The notes under the pieces are model-generated. The model was not told the DNA's origin and did no database searches. It worked only from the letters and a program-made list of their open reading frames with translations. The position numbers and the translations under genes were made by a program. A stretch of DNA of 64,000 nt from the NCBI RefSeq assembly GCF_039535475.1, contig NZ_BAAAXG010000026.1, forward strand, positions 4,087,501 to 4,151,500, given 5' to 3'. Source of the stretch: Streptomyces showdoensis. GTDB lineage: Bacteria; Actinomycetota; Actinomycetes; Streptomycetales; Streptomycetaceae. The stretch's first letter is position 1. Every line of letters starts with the position of its first letter. Positions 52,951-64,000 of this stretch are shown piece after piece.

Positions 52951-54408
52951 ATGGCTTCCACGTTCCCCGAACCGCGCGCCAGCGCCCCCGCCGCGCAGTC
53001 GGCCACGGACCGGCCCACCAGGATCGAGTCCCACGGCATCGACCACATCCCCGACGGCGAGCGTCACGGGCGCCCGAGCGAGCTCTTCGCGGTCTGGGCC
53101 GCGGCCAACGTGAACTACCTCAGCCTGGTCATCGGCGGCGCCCTCGTCCTGATGGGGCTCAGCCTCGTGCAGGCCCTCGTGGTGATCGTCGTGGGCAACG
53201 CGTTCTGGCTGCTGACGGGCGTGCTCGCCGTCTCCGGGCCCGCCGCCGGCGCGCCCAGCGAGGTGATCACCCGGGCCATGTACGGCGTGCGCGGCAACCG
53301 CGTGAACAACGCCGTCACCGGCTGGATGATCTCGGTCTGCTACTTCGCCCTGAACCTGGCCGCCGCGGGCGGCGCCGCCTTCGCCCTGGTGGAGAAGACC
53401 GGCCTGCACGCGAACACCGGCGTCAAGATCGTCGTGGTCCTGGCCATCGCCGCCGCCACGCTCGCCATCGGCGTCTACGGCCACGCCCTGATCATCCGGC
53501 TCTACCTGCCGATCACCATCGCGCTCACCGCCGCCTTCGGCGTCGTCGGCTACGCGGTGCTGCGCCACGCGGACTTCGGCTACGTGCCGGACGCCCCGCT
53601 GAGAGGCGTCGGCCTGTGGGCCACCGTGATCGGCGGCGTCACGCTCATCGCCGCGGGCCCGCTCTCGTACACGACCAGCGCCGACTTCTCCCGCTACCTG
53701 CCGGCCACCACCTCGAAGCGGGCCGTCGTCGGGTGGACCGCGCTCGGCGGCTTCCTGCCCAGCGTCCTGGTCTGCTCGCTCGGCGCCCTCGCCGCGACCG
53801 TCGTGGACATGACCGACCCGCAGGCGGCCCTGCAGACCATTCTGCCGGGCTGGTTCACCCCGGTCTTCCTGCTCTCGCTGGTGCTCGGCACGATCGCCAT
53901 CAACGCGATGACCGCCTACAGCGCGGGCCTCGCCCTGCAGGCGGTCGGACTCCGGATCCGGCGCTCCCTCAGCGTGCTCGCCGACGGCACCGTCGCCGTC
54001 GCCCTCACCCTCTACGCGCTGCTCGTCTCCAACTTCCTGGACACCGTCAGCAACGTCCTGGAGCTCACCGTCATCCTGCTGGGCCCCGCCATGACCGTCT
54101 ACGCCGTCGACATCCTGCTGCGCCGCAACCGCTACGACGGCCGCGCGCTCATGGACGAGACCCGCGACAGCGCCTTCTGGTACGCGGCGGGCGTCAACCC
54201 GGCCGGTGCCCTGGCCGTGGTCGGCGGGGCCGTCGCCGCGGCGCTCTGCGTGAACACCGCGTACACCGGCCCCGTCGCCCACGCCCTCGGGGGAGTGGAC
54301 CTCTCGCTGCCCGCCGGGATGACGGTGGCGGCGCTCCTCTACGCCGTCCTCATGCGGGGCAGGACGCCCGCGGTCCAGGCGGCCCCGGCTACTCCCGCCC
54401 GCGGCTAG
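52951..54408 (+). CDS. NCS1-family nucleobase/cytosine permease
   Basis: 485 residues with about twelve hydrophobic segments. The cytosine/purine permease pattern is seen in IDHIPDGERHGRPSELFAVW, AAANVNYLSLVIGGAL and GPLSYTTSADFSRYLP. ATG at 52951 with GGAGGG upstream. Imports a nucleobase or related N-heterocycle by cation symport. Divergent from the TetR gene. Its 3' end overlaps the convergent hydrolase gene by 20 bases. Confidence 0.92.
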   Translation: MASTFPEPRASAPAAQSATDRPTRIESHGIDHIPDGERHGRPSELFAVWAAANVNYLSLVIGGALVLMGLSLVQALVVIVVGNAFWLLTGVLAVSGPAAGAPSEVITRAMYGVRGNRVNNAVTGWMISVCYFALNLAAAGGAAFALVEKTGLHANTGVKIVVVLAIAAATLAIGVYGHALIIRLYLPITIALTAAFGVVGYAVLRHADFGYVPDAPLRGVGLWATVIGGVTLIAAGPLSYTTSADFSRYLPATTSKRAVVGWTALGGFLPSVLVCSLGALAATVVDMTDPQAALQTILPGWFTPVFLLSLVLGTIAINAMTAYSAGLALQAVGLRIRRSLSVLADGTVAVALTLYALLVSNFLDTVSNVLELTVILLGPAMTVYAVDILLRRNRYDGRALMDETRDSAFWYAAGVNPAGALAVVGGAVAAALCVNTAYTGPVAHALGGVDLSLPAGMTVAALLYAVLMRGRTPAVQAAPATPARG

Positions 54409-55087
54409 CCGCCGCGACCAGCTCCCGCATCACCCGCAGGTCCTCGCCCATCTCCGGGTGCCACTGCACGCCGAGCGCCCAGGCGGGGGCGGCCAGTTCG
54501 ATCGCCTCGACCGTGCCGTCCGCCGCGTGGGCCGAGGCGGTCAGCCCCTTGCCGAGGACCTCGACGCACTGGTGGTGGTAGGTCGGCACCTCGGCCCGCT
54601 CGGGGACCACGGACGCGTACAGGGTGCCGGGCACCGGCTCGACCGGGTGGCTGCCCATCACGCCGACCGCCTCCGTGTGGCCGTCCAGGTGCTGGACGAG
54701 CGTGCCGCCGAGGGCCACGTTGAGCAGCTGCATGCCCCGGCAGATGCCGAGCAGCGGGGTGCCGGCGGCCAGGGCGGCGTCGATCAGGGCCAGCTCCCAG
54801 CCGTCCCGCGCCCGGGCGGGCGGGCCGGTACGGGGGTCGGGCTCGGCCCCGTACCGGACCGGCTCGACGTCGGCGCCGCCCGCGACCACCAGGCCGTCGA
54901 GCCGCGCCACCGCCTCCGCCGCGGCCGACGGGTCGTCCGGCGGCAGCATCACCGCGAGGCCGCCGCTCGCCTGCACGAGGCGCGGGTAGGCGGCCGGCAG
55001 CAGCGCGGCCGGCAGGTCCCACACCCCCCAACGGGCCTGGTCCAGATAGGTCGTCACACCGATGAGCGGCTTGGGGGGCGTGGGCAT
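54389..55087 (-). CDS. Gamma-glutamyl hydrolase (PuuD-like, class I glutamine amidotransferase fold)
   Basis: Cleaves a gamma-glutamyl amide, here probably gamma-glutamylglycine or a similar end product, to glutamate and the free amine acid. 232 residues. Nucleophile Cys116 in LLGICRGMQ, and the His-Glu pair in VQWHPEMGE complete the triad. ATG at 55087 with GAGGAG upstream. Downstream of the permease on the same strand and part of the amine-utilisation cluster. Convergent overlap of 20 bases with the NCS1 gene. Confidence 0.9.
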   Translation of the reverse strand: MPTPPKPLIGVTTYLDQARWGVWDLPAALLPAAYPRLVQASGGLAVMLPPDDPSAAAEAVARLDGLVVAGGADVEPVRYGAEPDPRTGPPARARDGWELALIDAALAAGTPLLGICRGMQLLNVALGGTLVQHLDGHTEAVGVMGSHPVEPVPGTLYASVVPERAEVPTYHHQCVEVLGKGLTASAHAADGTVEAIELAAPAWALGVQWHPEMGEDLRVMRELVAAASRGRE

Positions 55088-55139
55088 GGGCTCCTCTTCC
55101 GGTACGGATTCCAGGTCGGCGTCGGCCTCGGCCGGCGCC

Positions 55140-56591
<1,452 letters not shown>

Positions 56592-56708
56592 GGCAGCGGT
56601 CAGCTCCCCGCAAGGGTCCCAATGGATTGGTGCCATACCTTTGCGTCGGGCGAGTGGGCAGCGCAAGTCCCCTGCGTTACTTTCCGGTTACGTGGCCGCC
56701 GAGACCCG

Positions 56709-57437
56709 TCAGGTCAGGAAGCCCCGCAGCAGGGCCGCCGTCCCCCCGCAGTGCTCCCGCATCACCTCGCGCGCCGCGTCCGCGTCCCCGTCGAGCACCG
56801 CCTCCACCAGCGCGGTGTGCTGGTGCTGCGAGTGCTCCAGGTTGCGCACGAGCAGCGGGATGCAGTCGAGCAGGTCGTTGACGGTCGCCCGCACCGCCGC
56901 GTACTGCGCGGTCAGCGTCGGCGAACCGGACAGCTCGGCGAGCGTGAGGTGGAGCAGGGTGTCCTGGCGCCGGTAGTCGCCGAGCGGGGCGTCGTGGGTG
57001 GCGGCCAGCGCCGTGCGCAGCCGCTCGGCACCCTCGTCGTCCAGGCCGTGGGCGGCGCAGAGCCCCGCCGCGCCGACCTCCAGGACCTCGCGGAAGCGCA
57101 GCGTGTCCTCCACGTCGACGGCCGCGATCCGGCGCCGCAGCTCCGCCTCGTCGGCGGTCTGCGGGCGCCGCAGCACGAAGGTGCCGCCGTACCGCCCGCG
57201 CCGGCTCTCCACCAGGCCCTGCTCCTGCAGCACCTTCAGGACCTCGCGCAGGGTGACCCGGCTGATCCCCATCCGGTCCGCCAGCTCCCGCTCGGCCGGC
57301 AGGCGCTCGCCGCCGGGCACCAGGCCGAGCCGGACGATCTGCAGGATCTGCTCCAGTGCCTCCTCGAAGCCGTTCCCCGCGCGCACCGGCCGCAGCACCG
57401 GCGTCAACCGGTCGGTCGATTCATTCGTCTGGGCCAC
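56709..57437 (-). CDS. FadR-subfamily GntR regulator of the amine cluster
   Basis: 242 residues. Winged helix-turn-helix (about 25-85, LPAERELADRMGISRVTLRE, LKVLQEQGLVESRRGRYGGTF, split here) and an all-alpha FCD ligand domain (about 95-235). I take the GTG at 57437 with GGAAGGGG about ten bases upstream rather than the TTG at 57458. Divergent from the GlnA4-like gene with 78 bases between. In S. coelicolor the regulator at this place controls ethanolamine/polyamine genes; the same role is inferred here. Confidence 0.9.
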   Translation of the reverse strand: MAQTNESTDRLTPVLRPVRAGNGFEEALEQILQIVRLGLVPGGERLPAERELADRMGISRVTLREVLKVLQEQGLVESRRGRYGGTFVLRRPQTADEAELRRRIAAVDVEDTLRFREVLEVGAAGLCAAHGLDDEGAERLRTALAATHDAPLGDYRRQDTLLHLTLAELSGSPTLTAQYAAVRATVNDLLDCIPLLVRNLEHSQHQHTALVEAVLDGDADAAREVMREHCGGTAALLRGFLT

Positions 57438-57515
57438 CTCGCCGTTTCCCCTTCCCAAGCAATGGTCCTGAGCAATACCTTATGGCTCCCGGCAGGCCCA
57501 AGGAGGAGTAATCCC

Positions 57516-58880
57516 GTGGCAGACCGCAAACCCCCGCTCGCCGTCGACGAGCTCCGTGCCCTCGTCGCGAGCGGCGAGATCGACACCGTCGTCCTGGCCT
57601 TCCCCGACATGCAGGGACGGCTCCAGGGCAAGCGGTTCGCCGCACCGTTCTTCCTGGACGAGGTCCTCGGCCACGGCACCGAGGGCTGCAACTATCTTCT
57701 GGCCGTCGACACCGAGATGAACACCGTCGACGGCTACGAGATGTCGTCCTGGGACCGCGGCTACGGCGACTTCGCCATGCACCCCGACCTCTCCACCCTG
57801 CGCCGCGTGCCCTGGAACGAGGGCACCGCGATGGTCATGGCCGACCTCGCCTGGAACGACCGCAGCCCGGTCGTCGCCGCCCCCCGGCAGATCCTGCGCC
57901 GCCAGCTCGACCGCCTCGCCGCCCACGGCTTCACCGCCCACGTCGGCACGGAGCTCGAGTTCATCGTCTTCAAGGACACCTACGAGCAGGCCTGGGACGC
58001 GAACTACCGCGGCCTCACCCCCGTCAACCAGTACAACATCGACTACTCCGTCCTGGGGACCGGACGCATCGAACCCCTCCTGCGCCGCATCCGCAACGAG
58101 ATGGCCGGCGCCGGGCTCACCGTCGAGTCCGCCAAGGGCGAGTGCAACCCCGGCCAGCACGAGATCGCCTTCAAGTACGACGAGGCCCTGGTCACCTGCG
58201 ACCAGCACGCCGTCTACAAGACGGGCGCCAAGGAGATCGCCGCCCAGGAGGGCTGCTCGCTCACCTTCATGGCCAAGTACAACGAGCGCGAGGGCAACTC
58301 CTGCCACATCCACCTCTCGCTCCAGAACGCCGAGGGCGTCAACGTCATGGCGGGCGACGGACCCGACGGCATGTCGGACGTCATGCGCCACTTCCTCGCC
58401 GGACAGCTGGCCGCCCTGCGCGACTTCTCCCTCCTCTACGCCCCCAACATCAACTCCTACAAGCGGTTCCAGCCGGGCTCCTTCGCCCCCACCGCCGTCG
58501 CCTGGGGCTTCGACAACCGCACCTGCGCGCTGCGGATCGTCGGCCACGGCCGCTCGACCCGCTTCGAGAACCGCCTCCCCGGCGGCGACGTCAACCCCTA
58601 CCTCGCCGTCGCCGGCCTCGTCGCCGCCGGACTGCACGGCATCGAGCAGGGCCTGGAGCTCCCGGACGCCTGTACCGGCAACGCGTACGCCGGCGGCTAC
58701 GAGCACGTCCCCACCACCCTGCGCGAGGCCGCCGAACTCTGGGAGAACAGCGAGATCGCCAAGGCCGCCTTCGGCCCCGAGGTCGTCGCCCACTACCGCA
58801 ACATGGCCCGCGTCGAACTCGACGCCTACGACGCCGCCATCACCGACTGGGAACTGCGCCGCTCCTTCGAACGCATGTGA
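57516..58880 (+). CDS. glnA4: Glutamine synthetase-like gamma-glutamyl-amine ligase (GlnA4 type)
   Basis: ATP-dependent ligation of glutamate to an amine, by homology ethanolamine (gamma-glutamylethanolamide synthetase, as described for S. coelicolor GlnA4). 454 residues with the GS fold: beta-grasp N-terminus (VVLAFPDMQGRLQGKRF), metal site GTELEFIVF, ATP/metal region GNSCHIHLSLQN, FQPGSFAPTAVAWGFDNR and FENRLPGGDVNPYLA. GTG at 57516 with AAGGAGGAG. First gene of an operon with the aldehyde dehydrogenase (8-base gap) and SDR. Separation from true GlnA rests on neighbours and overall pattern. Confidence 0.88.
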   Translation: MADRKPPLAVDELRALVASGEIDTVVLAFPDMQGRLQGKRFAAPFFLDEVLGHGTEGCNYLLAVDTEMNTVDGYEMSSWDRGYGDFAMHPDLSTLRRVPWNEGTAMVMADLAWNDRSPVVAAPRQILRRQLDRLAAHGFTAHVGTELEFIVFKDTYEQAWDANYRGLTPVNQYNIDYSVLGTGRIEPLLRRIRNEMAGAGLTVESAKGECNPGQHEIAFKYDEALVTCDQHAVYKTGAKEIAAQEGCSLTFMAKYNEREGNSCHIHLSLQNAEGVNVMAGDGPDGMSDVMRHFLAGQLAALRDFSLLYAPNINSYKRFQPGSFAPTAVAWGFDNRTCALRIVGHGRSTRFENRLPGGDVNPYLAVAGLVAAGLHGIEQGLELPDACTGNAYAGGYEHVPTTLREAAELWENSEIAKAAFGPEVVAHYRNMARVELDAYDAAITDWELRRSFERM

Positions 58881-58888
58881 GGAAAGAC

Positions 58889-60259
58889 TTGCTCCAGGTA
58901 CTGAACCCGGCGACCGAGGAGGTCGTCGCCACCGTCCCCGCCGCCACCCCGGCCGACGTGGACGCCGCCGTCACCCGCGCCACCGCCGCCCAGCGCTCCT
59001 GGGCCGCCGCCGCCCCCGCCGAGCGGGCCCGGATCCTGCGCCGCTTCGCCTCCGTCGTCGACTCCCACGTCGAGGAGCTCGCCCTCCTGGAGGTCCGCGA
59101 GGCCGGCCACACCCTCGGCAACGCCCGCTGGGAGGCCGGCAACGTCCGCGACCTGCTCGACTACGCGGCCGGGGGAGTGGAACGCCTGAACGGGCGCCAG
59201 ATCCCGGTCCCCGGCGGCCTCGACGTCACCATCCTCGAACCCCTCGGGGTCGTCGGCGTCATCGCGCCCTGGAACTTCCCCATGCCGATCGCCGCCTGGG
59301 CCACCGCCCCCGCCCTCGCCGCGGGCAACGCCGTGATCCTCAAGCCGGCCGAGACCACCCCGCTCACCGCGCTGCGGCTCGCCGAGCTCGCCCTGGAGGC
59401 CGGGGTCCCCGAGGGGCTCTTCCAGGTCCTCCCCGGTGAGGGCCCGGTCGCCGGGAACGCGCTCGTCGAGCACCCCGGCGTCGCCAAGATCGTCTTCACC
59501 GGCTCCACCCGGGTCGGCAAGTCGATCATGGCCAGCTGCGCCGACCGGGTGAAGCGGCTCACCCTCGAACTCGGCGGCAAGAGCCCCAACATCGTCTTCG
59601 CCGACGCGGACCTGGAGGCCGCGGCGGCGGCCACCCCGATGTCCTTCCTCGACAACAGCGGCCAGGACTGCTGCGCCCGCACCCGCATCCTGGTCCAGCG
59701 CAGCGCGTACGACCGCTTCCTGGAGCTCCTCACCCCCGCGATCGAGGAGATCGTCGTCGGCGACCCCCTCGACGAGCGCACCCAGATGGGCCCGCTCATC
59801 TCCCGCGCCCAGCTCGACCGGGTCCGCGGTCACGTGGAAGGCGCCGGCGCCGCCGAGGCCATCCGCGGCAAGGCCCCCGAGGGTCCCGGCTTCTGGTTCC
59901 CGCCCACCGTCCTGACCGGCCTCCCGGAGGACGCCCCCTGCGCCGTCGAGGAGGTCTTCGGCCCCGTCGCCGTCGTCCTCCCCTTCGAGGACGAGGCCGA
60001 CGCGATCCGCCTCGCCAACGCCACCGAGTACGGCCTGTCCGGCTCGATCTGGACCCGCGACGTCGGCCGCGCCCTGCGCGCCTCCCGCGCCGTCCGGGCC
60101 GGCAACCTCTCCGTCAACTCCCACTCCAGCGTCCGCTACTGGACCCCGTTCGGCGGCTTCCGCCAGTCCGGGCTCGGCCGTGAACTGGGACCCGACGCCC
60201 TGACCGCCTTCACCGAAACCAAGAACGTCTTCATCAGCACGGAGGGCCCCGCACTGTGA
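58889..60259 (+). CDS. Aldehyde dehydrogenase of the gamma-glutamyl-amine pathway
   Basis: NAD(P)-dependent oxidation of a gamma-glutamylated aldehyde to the acid. 456 residues, slightly short but complete: VGVIAPWNFPMPIA, nucleotide loop FTGSTRVGKSIM, catalytic Glu in LELGGKSPN and catalytic Cys near 261 in NSGQDCCAR. The start is a TTG at 58889 with GAGGAAAG just upstream, 8 bases after the ligase stop, so it is coupled. Its stop overlaps the SDR start (GTGA). Confidence 0.93.
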   Translation: MLQVLNPATEEVVATVPAATPADVDAAVTRATAAQRSWAAAAPAERARILRRFASVVDSHVEELALLEVREAGHTLGNARWEAGNVRDLLDYAAGGVERLNGRQIPVPGGLDVTILEPLGVVGVIAPWNFPMPIAAWATAPALAAGNAVILKPAETTPLTALRLAELALEAGVPEGLFQVLPGEGPVAGNALVEHPGVAKIVFTGSTRVGKSIMASCADRVKRLTLELGGKSPNIVFADADLEAAAAATPMSFLDNSGQDCCARTRILVQRSAYDRFLELLTPAIEEIVVGDPLDERTQMGPLISRAQLDRVRGHVEGAGAAEAIRGKAPEGPGFWFPPTVLTGLPEDAPCAVEEVFGPVAVVLPFEDEADAIRLANATEYGLSGSIWTRDVGRALRASRAVRAGNLSVNSHSSVRYWTPFGGFRQSGLGRELGPDALTAFTETKNVFISTEGPAL

Positions 60260-61041
60260 GCACCGAAGAGACCATCTGCCGCCGCCTCGTCGGCCGTACC
60301 GCCGTCATCACCGGAGCCGGCAGCGGCATCGGCCTCGCCACCGCCCGCCGCTTCGCCTCCGAGGGCGCCAACGTCGTCTGCGGCGACATCGACGAGCGGG
60401 CCGGCAAGGCCGCCGCCGAGGAGGTCGGCGGCATCTTCGTCAAGGTCGACGTCACCGACCCGGAGGAGGTCGAGGCGCTGTTCAAGACCGCCTTCGACAC
60501 CTACGGCTCCGTCGACATCGCCTTCAACAACGCCGGCATCTCGCCCCCCGACGACGACTCCATCCTGGAGACCGGCCTGGAGGCCTGGAAGCGCGTCCAG
60601 GACGTCAACCTGACCTCGGTCTACCTCTGCTGCAAGGCCGCCCTGCCCTACATGCGGCGCCAGGGCAAGGGCTCCATCATCAACACCGCCTCCTTCGTCG
60701 CCATCATGGGCGCGGCCACCAGCCAGATCTCGTACACCGCCTCCAAGGGCGGCGTGCTCGCCATGTCCCGCGAACTCGGCGTCCAGTTCGCCCGCGAGGG
60801 CATCCGGGTCAACGCCCTCTGCCCCGGGCCCGTCAACACCCCGCTGCTCCAGGAGCTGTTCGCCAAGGACCCGGAGCGCGCCGCGCGCCGCCTGGTGCAC
60901 ATCCCCGTCGGCCGCTTCGCCGAGGCCGAGGAGATCGCCGCCGCCGTCGCCTTCCTCGCCAGCGACGACTCCTCCTTCATCAACGCCAGCGACTTCCTCG
61001 TCGACGGCGGCATCTCCGGCGCGTACGTGACCCCGCTCTAA
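60256..61041 (+). CDS. Short-chain dehydrogenase/reductase of the gamma-glutamyl-amine pathway
   Basis: 261 residues, classical SDR: cofactor loop TGAGSGIGLA (about 19-28), Asp after strand 2 (CGDIDE) favouring NAD, NNAG, catalytic Ser in NTASFV, YTASK (Tyr-x3-Lys) near 158 and the C-terminal FLVDGGISGAYV. GTG at 60256 overlaps the aldehyde dehydrogenase stop. In the pathway it would oxidise the alcohol group of gamma-glutamylethanolamide to the aldehyde; this order is an inference from the chemistry. Confidence 0.92.
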   Translation: MSTEETICRRLVGRTAVITGAGSGIGLATARRFASEGANVVCGDIDERAGKAAAEEVGGIFVKVDVTDPEEVEALFKTAFDTYGSVDIAFNNAGISPPDDDSILETGLEAWKRVQDVNLTSVYLCCKAALPYMRRQGKGSIINTASFVAIMGAATSQISYTASKGGVLAMSRELGVQFAREGIRVNALCPGPVNTPLLQELFAKDPERAARRLVHIPVGRFAEAEEIAAAVAFLASDDSSFINASDFLVDGGISGAYVTPL

Positions 61042-61065
61042 GCGTTCACCCCGCATCCATCCCCC

Positions 61066-61099
61066 CGACAGCCGGGCGTCGCAAGGCGCCCGGCTGTCG
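61066..61099. terminator. Terminator after the amine-utilisation operon
   Basis: CGACAGCCGGGCG (61066-61078) pairs perfectly over 13 bases with 61087-61099 around 8 bases, 24 bases after the SDR stop. Confidence 0.75.
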
Positions 61100-61123
61100 T
61101 GCGTACATCCATGGAGAGTGTTC

Positions 61124-62390
<1,267 letters not shown>

Positions 62391-62397
62391 GCCGCCG

Positions 62398-63600
62398 CTA
62401 GAGGAAGGTCCGGCCCTCGCCCCGGTACGTCGGGACGGCGGCCGTGACCCGGTCGCCCTCCACCAGGTGCAGGGTGTCGAACCGCTCGCACAGCTCGCCG
62501 GCCTTCGCGTGCCGGAACCAGACCTTGTCGCCGATCCGCAGATCGTCGGCCGGCGAGCCCAGCAGCGGCGTCTGCACCTCGCCCGCACCTTCCTGCGGGT
62601 CGTAGCGCAGCCCCTCCGGCAGGTACGGGACGGGCAGCCGGTCCGCCCCCGCGACCCCCGACGCCGGGTAGCCGCCGCCGAGCACCGTCACCGCGCCCAC
62701 GCCCGGACGGCGGACCACCGGCAGCGCGAACAGCGCCGCCGGACGCCCCGAGAACGACGAGTAGTTGTCGAACAGGCGCGGCTGGAACAGCCCCGAACCC
62801 GCCGCGATCTCCGTCACCGCGTCCTCGGCCGCCGTGTGCTGCACACTGCCCGTGCCGCCGCCGTTGACGAACTCCAGATCCGGGGCCACCGCCCGCACCG
62901 CCCGGACCACCGCCGCCCGGCGGGCCGCCAGCTCCCTGCGCGCCGCCGACTGCATCAGCCGGACCGCCCGCGAGCGCAGCGGCCGCCCGGCCACCGCGTC
63001 CCCGACCCCCGCCACATGTCCCTCGTACGCCATCAGACCCACCAGGCGGAACCCCGGGCGGCGCACCACCGAACGGGCCAGCTCCGCCAGTTCGGCCGGC
63101 TCCCGCAGCGGCGAGCGGCGCGCCCCGAACCGCACACGGCCGCCCAGCAGGTGCAGCGAGGTGTCCAGCTCCAGACAGACCCGCACCTCCTCGGTGCCGC
63201 CGGCCCGCGCCGCGTCGATCAGATCCAGCTGGGCCACGTCGTCGACCATCACCGTCACCGCGGCGGCCAGCTTCGCATCGCCCGCCAGCTCCCCGTACCC
63301 GGCCCGGTCCGCCGACGGATAGGCCAGCAGCACGTCCTCGATCCCGGCCCTGGCCAGCCACAGCGACTCGGCGAGCGTGAAGGACATCACCCCGGCGAAC
63401 CCGTCCCGCGCCAGCACCCGCTCGATCAGCGCCCGGCACCGCACCGACTTGCTCGCCACCCGGACCGGCTTCCCGCCGGCCCGGCGCACGAGATCCGCGG
63501 CATTGGCGTCGAAGGCCTCCAGGTCGACGAGGGCGACGGGCGCGTCGAGCGAGGCGGTGGCCCGGTCGTAGCGGGCGCGGTCGGCCGCACGGGGAGTCAT
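62398..63600 (-). CDS. PLP-dependent fold-type III enzyme (amino acid deaminase/aldolase, alanine-racemase-like N-terminus)
   Basis: 400 residues. The N-terminal alanine-racemase-type barrel holds the PLP lysine Lys51 in VRVASKSVRC; LVGLMAYEGHVAGVGD and FVNGGGTGSVQHT contribute to phosphate binding. The C-terminal domain (IGDKVWFRHAKAGELCERF, HLVEGDRV) is like D-threonine aldolase/D-serine dehydratase family proteins with a metal-binding HxxxxxC motif. Acts on a D- or beta-hydroxy-amino acid, exact substrate unknown. ATG at 63600. Convergent with the HAD-like gene, 7 bases apart. Confidence 0.88.
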   Translation of the reverse strand: MTPRAADRARYDRATASLDAPVALVDLEAFDANAADLVRRAGGKPVRVASKSVRCRALIERVLARDGFAGVMSFTLAESLWLARAGIEDVLLAYPSADRAGYGELAGDAKLAAAVTVMVDDVAQLDLIDAARAGGTEEVRVCLELDTSLHLLGGRVRFGARRSPLREPAELAELARSVVRRPGFRLVGLMAYEGHVAGVGDAVAGRPLRSRAVRLMQSAARRELAARRAAVVRAVRAVAPDLEFVNGGGTGSVQHTAAEDAVTEIAAGSGLFQPRLFDNYSSFSGRPAALFALPVVRRPGVGAVTVLGGGYPASGVAGADRLPVPYLPEGLRYDPQEGAGEVQTPLLGSPADDLRIGDKVWFRHAKAGELCERFDTLHLVEGDRVTAAVPTYRGEGRTFL

Positions 63601-63723
63601 GGCCCGAGCTTGCCAGACGGGTTTGCGCGGGGGTAGCCCCTGGGTTCCCGCCCCGGGGGCCACAGCCCGTAGAGTGGCCGCCGTCGCTGTGACGGAACGA
63701 CCAGGGGTACCAGGGGGACGGGG

Positions 63724-64000
63724 ATGAGCACCGAGCCGCAGCGCCCCGCGTCCCGCATCACCGACGCCCTCCTCCCGCCGGAGCGCCCCACCACCCCGCA
63801 GCCCCCGGCCCCCGGCGCACCCCGGCGCCCCGCCCCCGGCGCACCGCAGCCCTCGACCGCCGTCGCACCCCGGCCCCCGGCCCCGGCGGCCACCGCGCCG
63901 CCGACTCCGCCGCGCCCGGCAGCGACCCCCGCGCCCCGGGCCACCCCCGGGCGGCTCCCCGCGAACGCGCCCGAGGCCACCCCCGCGCGCCCGCCCCGTC
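63724..64000 (+). CDS. Proline/alanine-rich protein, N-terminal part only
   Basis: An open frame from the ATG at 63724 (AGGGGG upstream) runs to the window end without a stop, 92 codons. After MSTEPQRPASRITDALLPPE it becomes a proline-alanine-arginine-rich, low-complexity stretch, as in the disordered N-terminal regions of streptomycete membrane or signalling proteins. The start and codon bias support a real gene, but nothing in the visible part reveals its function. Confidence 0.65.
   Translation, partial: MSTEPQRPASRITDALLPPERPTTPQPPAPGAPRRPAPGAPQPSTAVAPRPPAPAATAPPTPPRPAATPAPRATPGRLPANAPEATPARPPR

Overview
The window is about 72% GC, favours GTG as well as ATG starts, has GGAGG-type ribosome sites and several leaderless promoters, and carries an almost complete Pup-proteasome locus. 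Together with the gene order (glpFKD, gylR, metH ... arc, dop, pup, prcBA, pafA, pafBC, tatAC, helicase ... glnA4) this points to a Streptomyces chromosome, core region. From memory the order runs parallel to the SCO1661-to-SCO1610 part of S. coelicolor; I could not run a comparison. No tRNA, rRNA, CRISPR array, phage or insertion sequence was seen.

Layout. 1-4233: glycerol regulon (glpD partial, glpK, glpF, gylR) with a 15-base repeat before both glpF and gylR that looks like the GylR operator. 4476-8835: cobalamin-dependent methionine synthase and a HAD phosphatase, separated by a long inverted repeat. 9313-12554: two tandem peptide-type solute-binding lipoproteins without permease genes. 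12643-16486: orphan NarL-type response regulator, RecB-like Fe-S nuclease, site-2 protease, and the tRNA m1A58 methyltransferase TrmI. 16698-17613: a secreted protein and a ferredoxin. 17867-31423: the pupylation/proteasome island: Arc ATPase, Dop, Pup, an HNH endonuclease VII-like protein, PrcB, PrcA, a LacI regulator/MFS exporter pair, PafA, two FKBP isomerases, and PafB/PafC. 31555-36570: a zinc-ribbon protein, a tiny membrane protein, TatA, TatC, a remnant of a diacylglycerol-kinase gene, and a Ski2-like helicase.

36728-50304 is more accessory: a P450, an ADP-ribosylglycohydrolase/ABA4-like/membrane-protein operon opposite a MerR regulator with an elaborate palindromic operator, an iron-boxed siderophore-interacting reductase, a 5'-3' exonuclease, a two-gene glycine-betaine-type ABC transporter with a structured leader, an XRE-cupin regulator coupled to a cytosolic BtuF-like protein, a TDT transporter and a LysR regulator. 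50459-54408: amidohydrolase, TetR and NCS1 permease. 54389-61041: a gamma-glutamyl pathway for ethanolamine or a similar amine (hydrolase, permease, FadR-type regulator, GlnA4-like ligase, aldehyde dehydrogenase, SDR). 61124-64000: a secreted HAD-like gene broken by one extra base in a C-run, a PLP-dependent racemase-fold enzyme, and the start of a proline-rich protein cut by the window end.

The points I rate most worth checking are the HNH gene overlapping prcB, the decayed kinase between tatC and the helicase, the hairpin/terminator leader before the betaine transporter, the frameshifted HAD gene, and the XRE-cupin/BtuF-like pair. No wholly new system is claimed.
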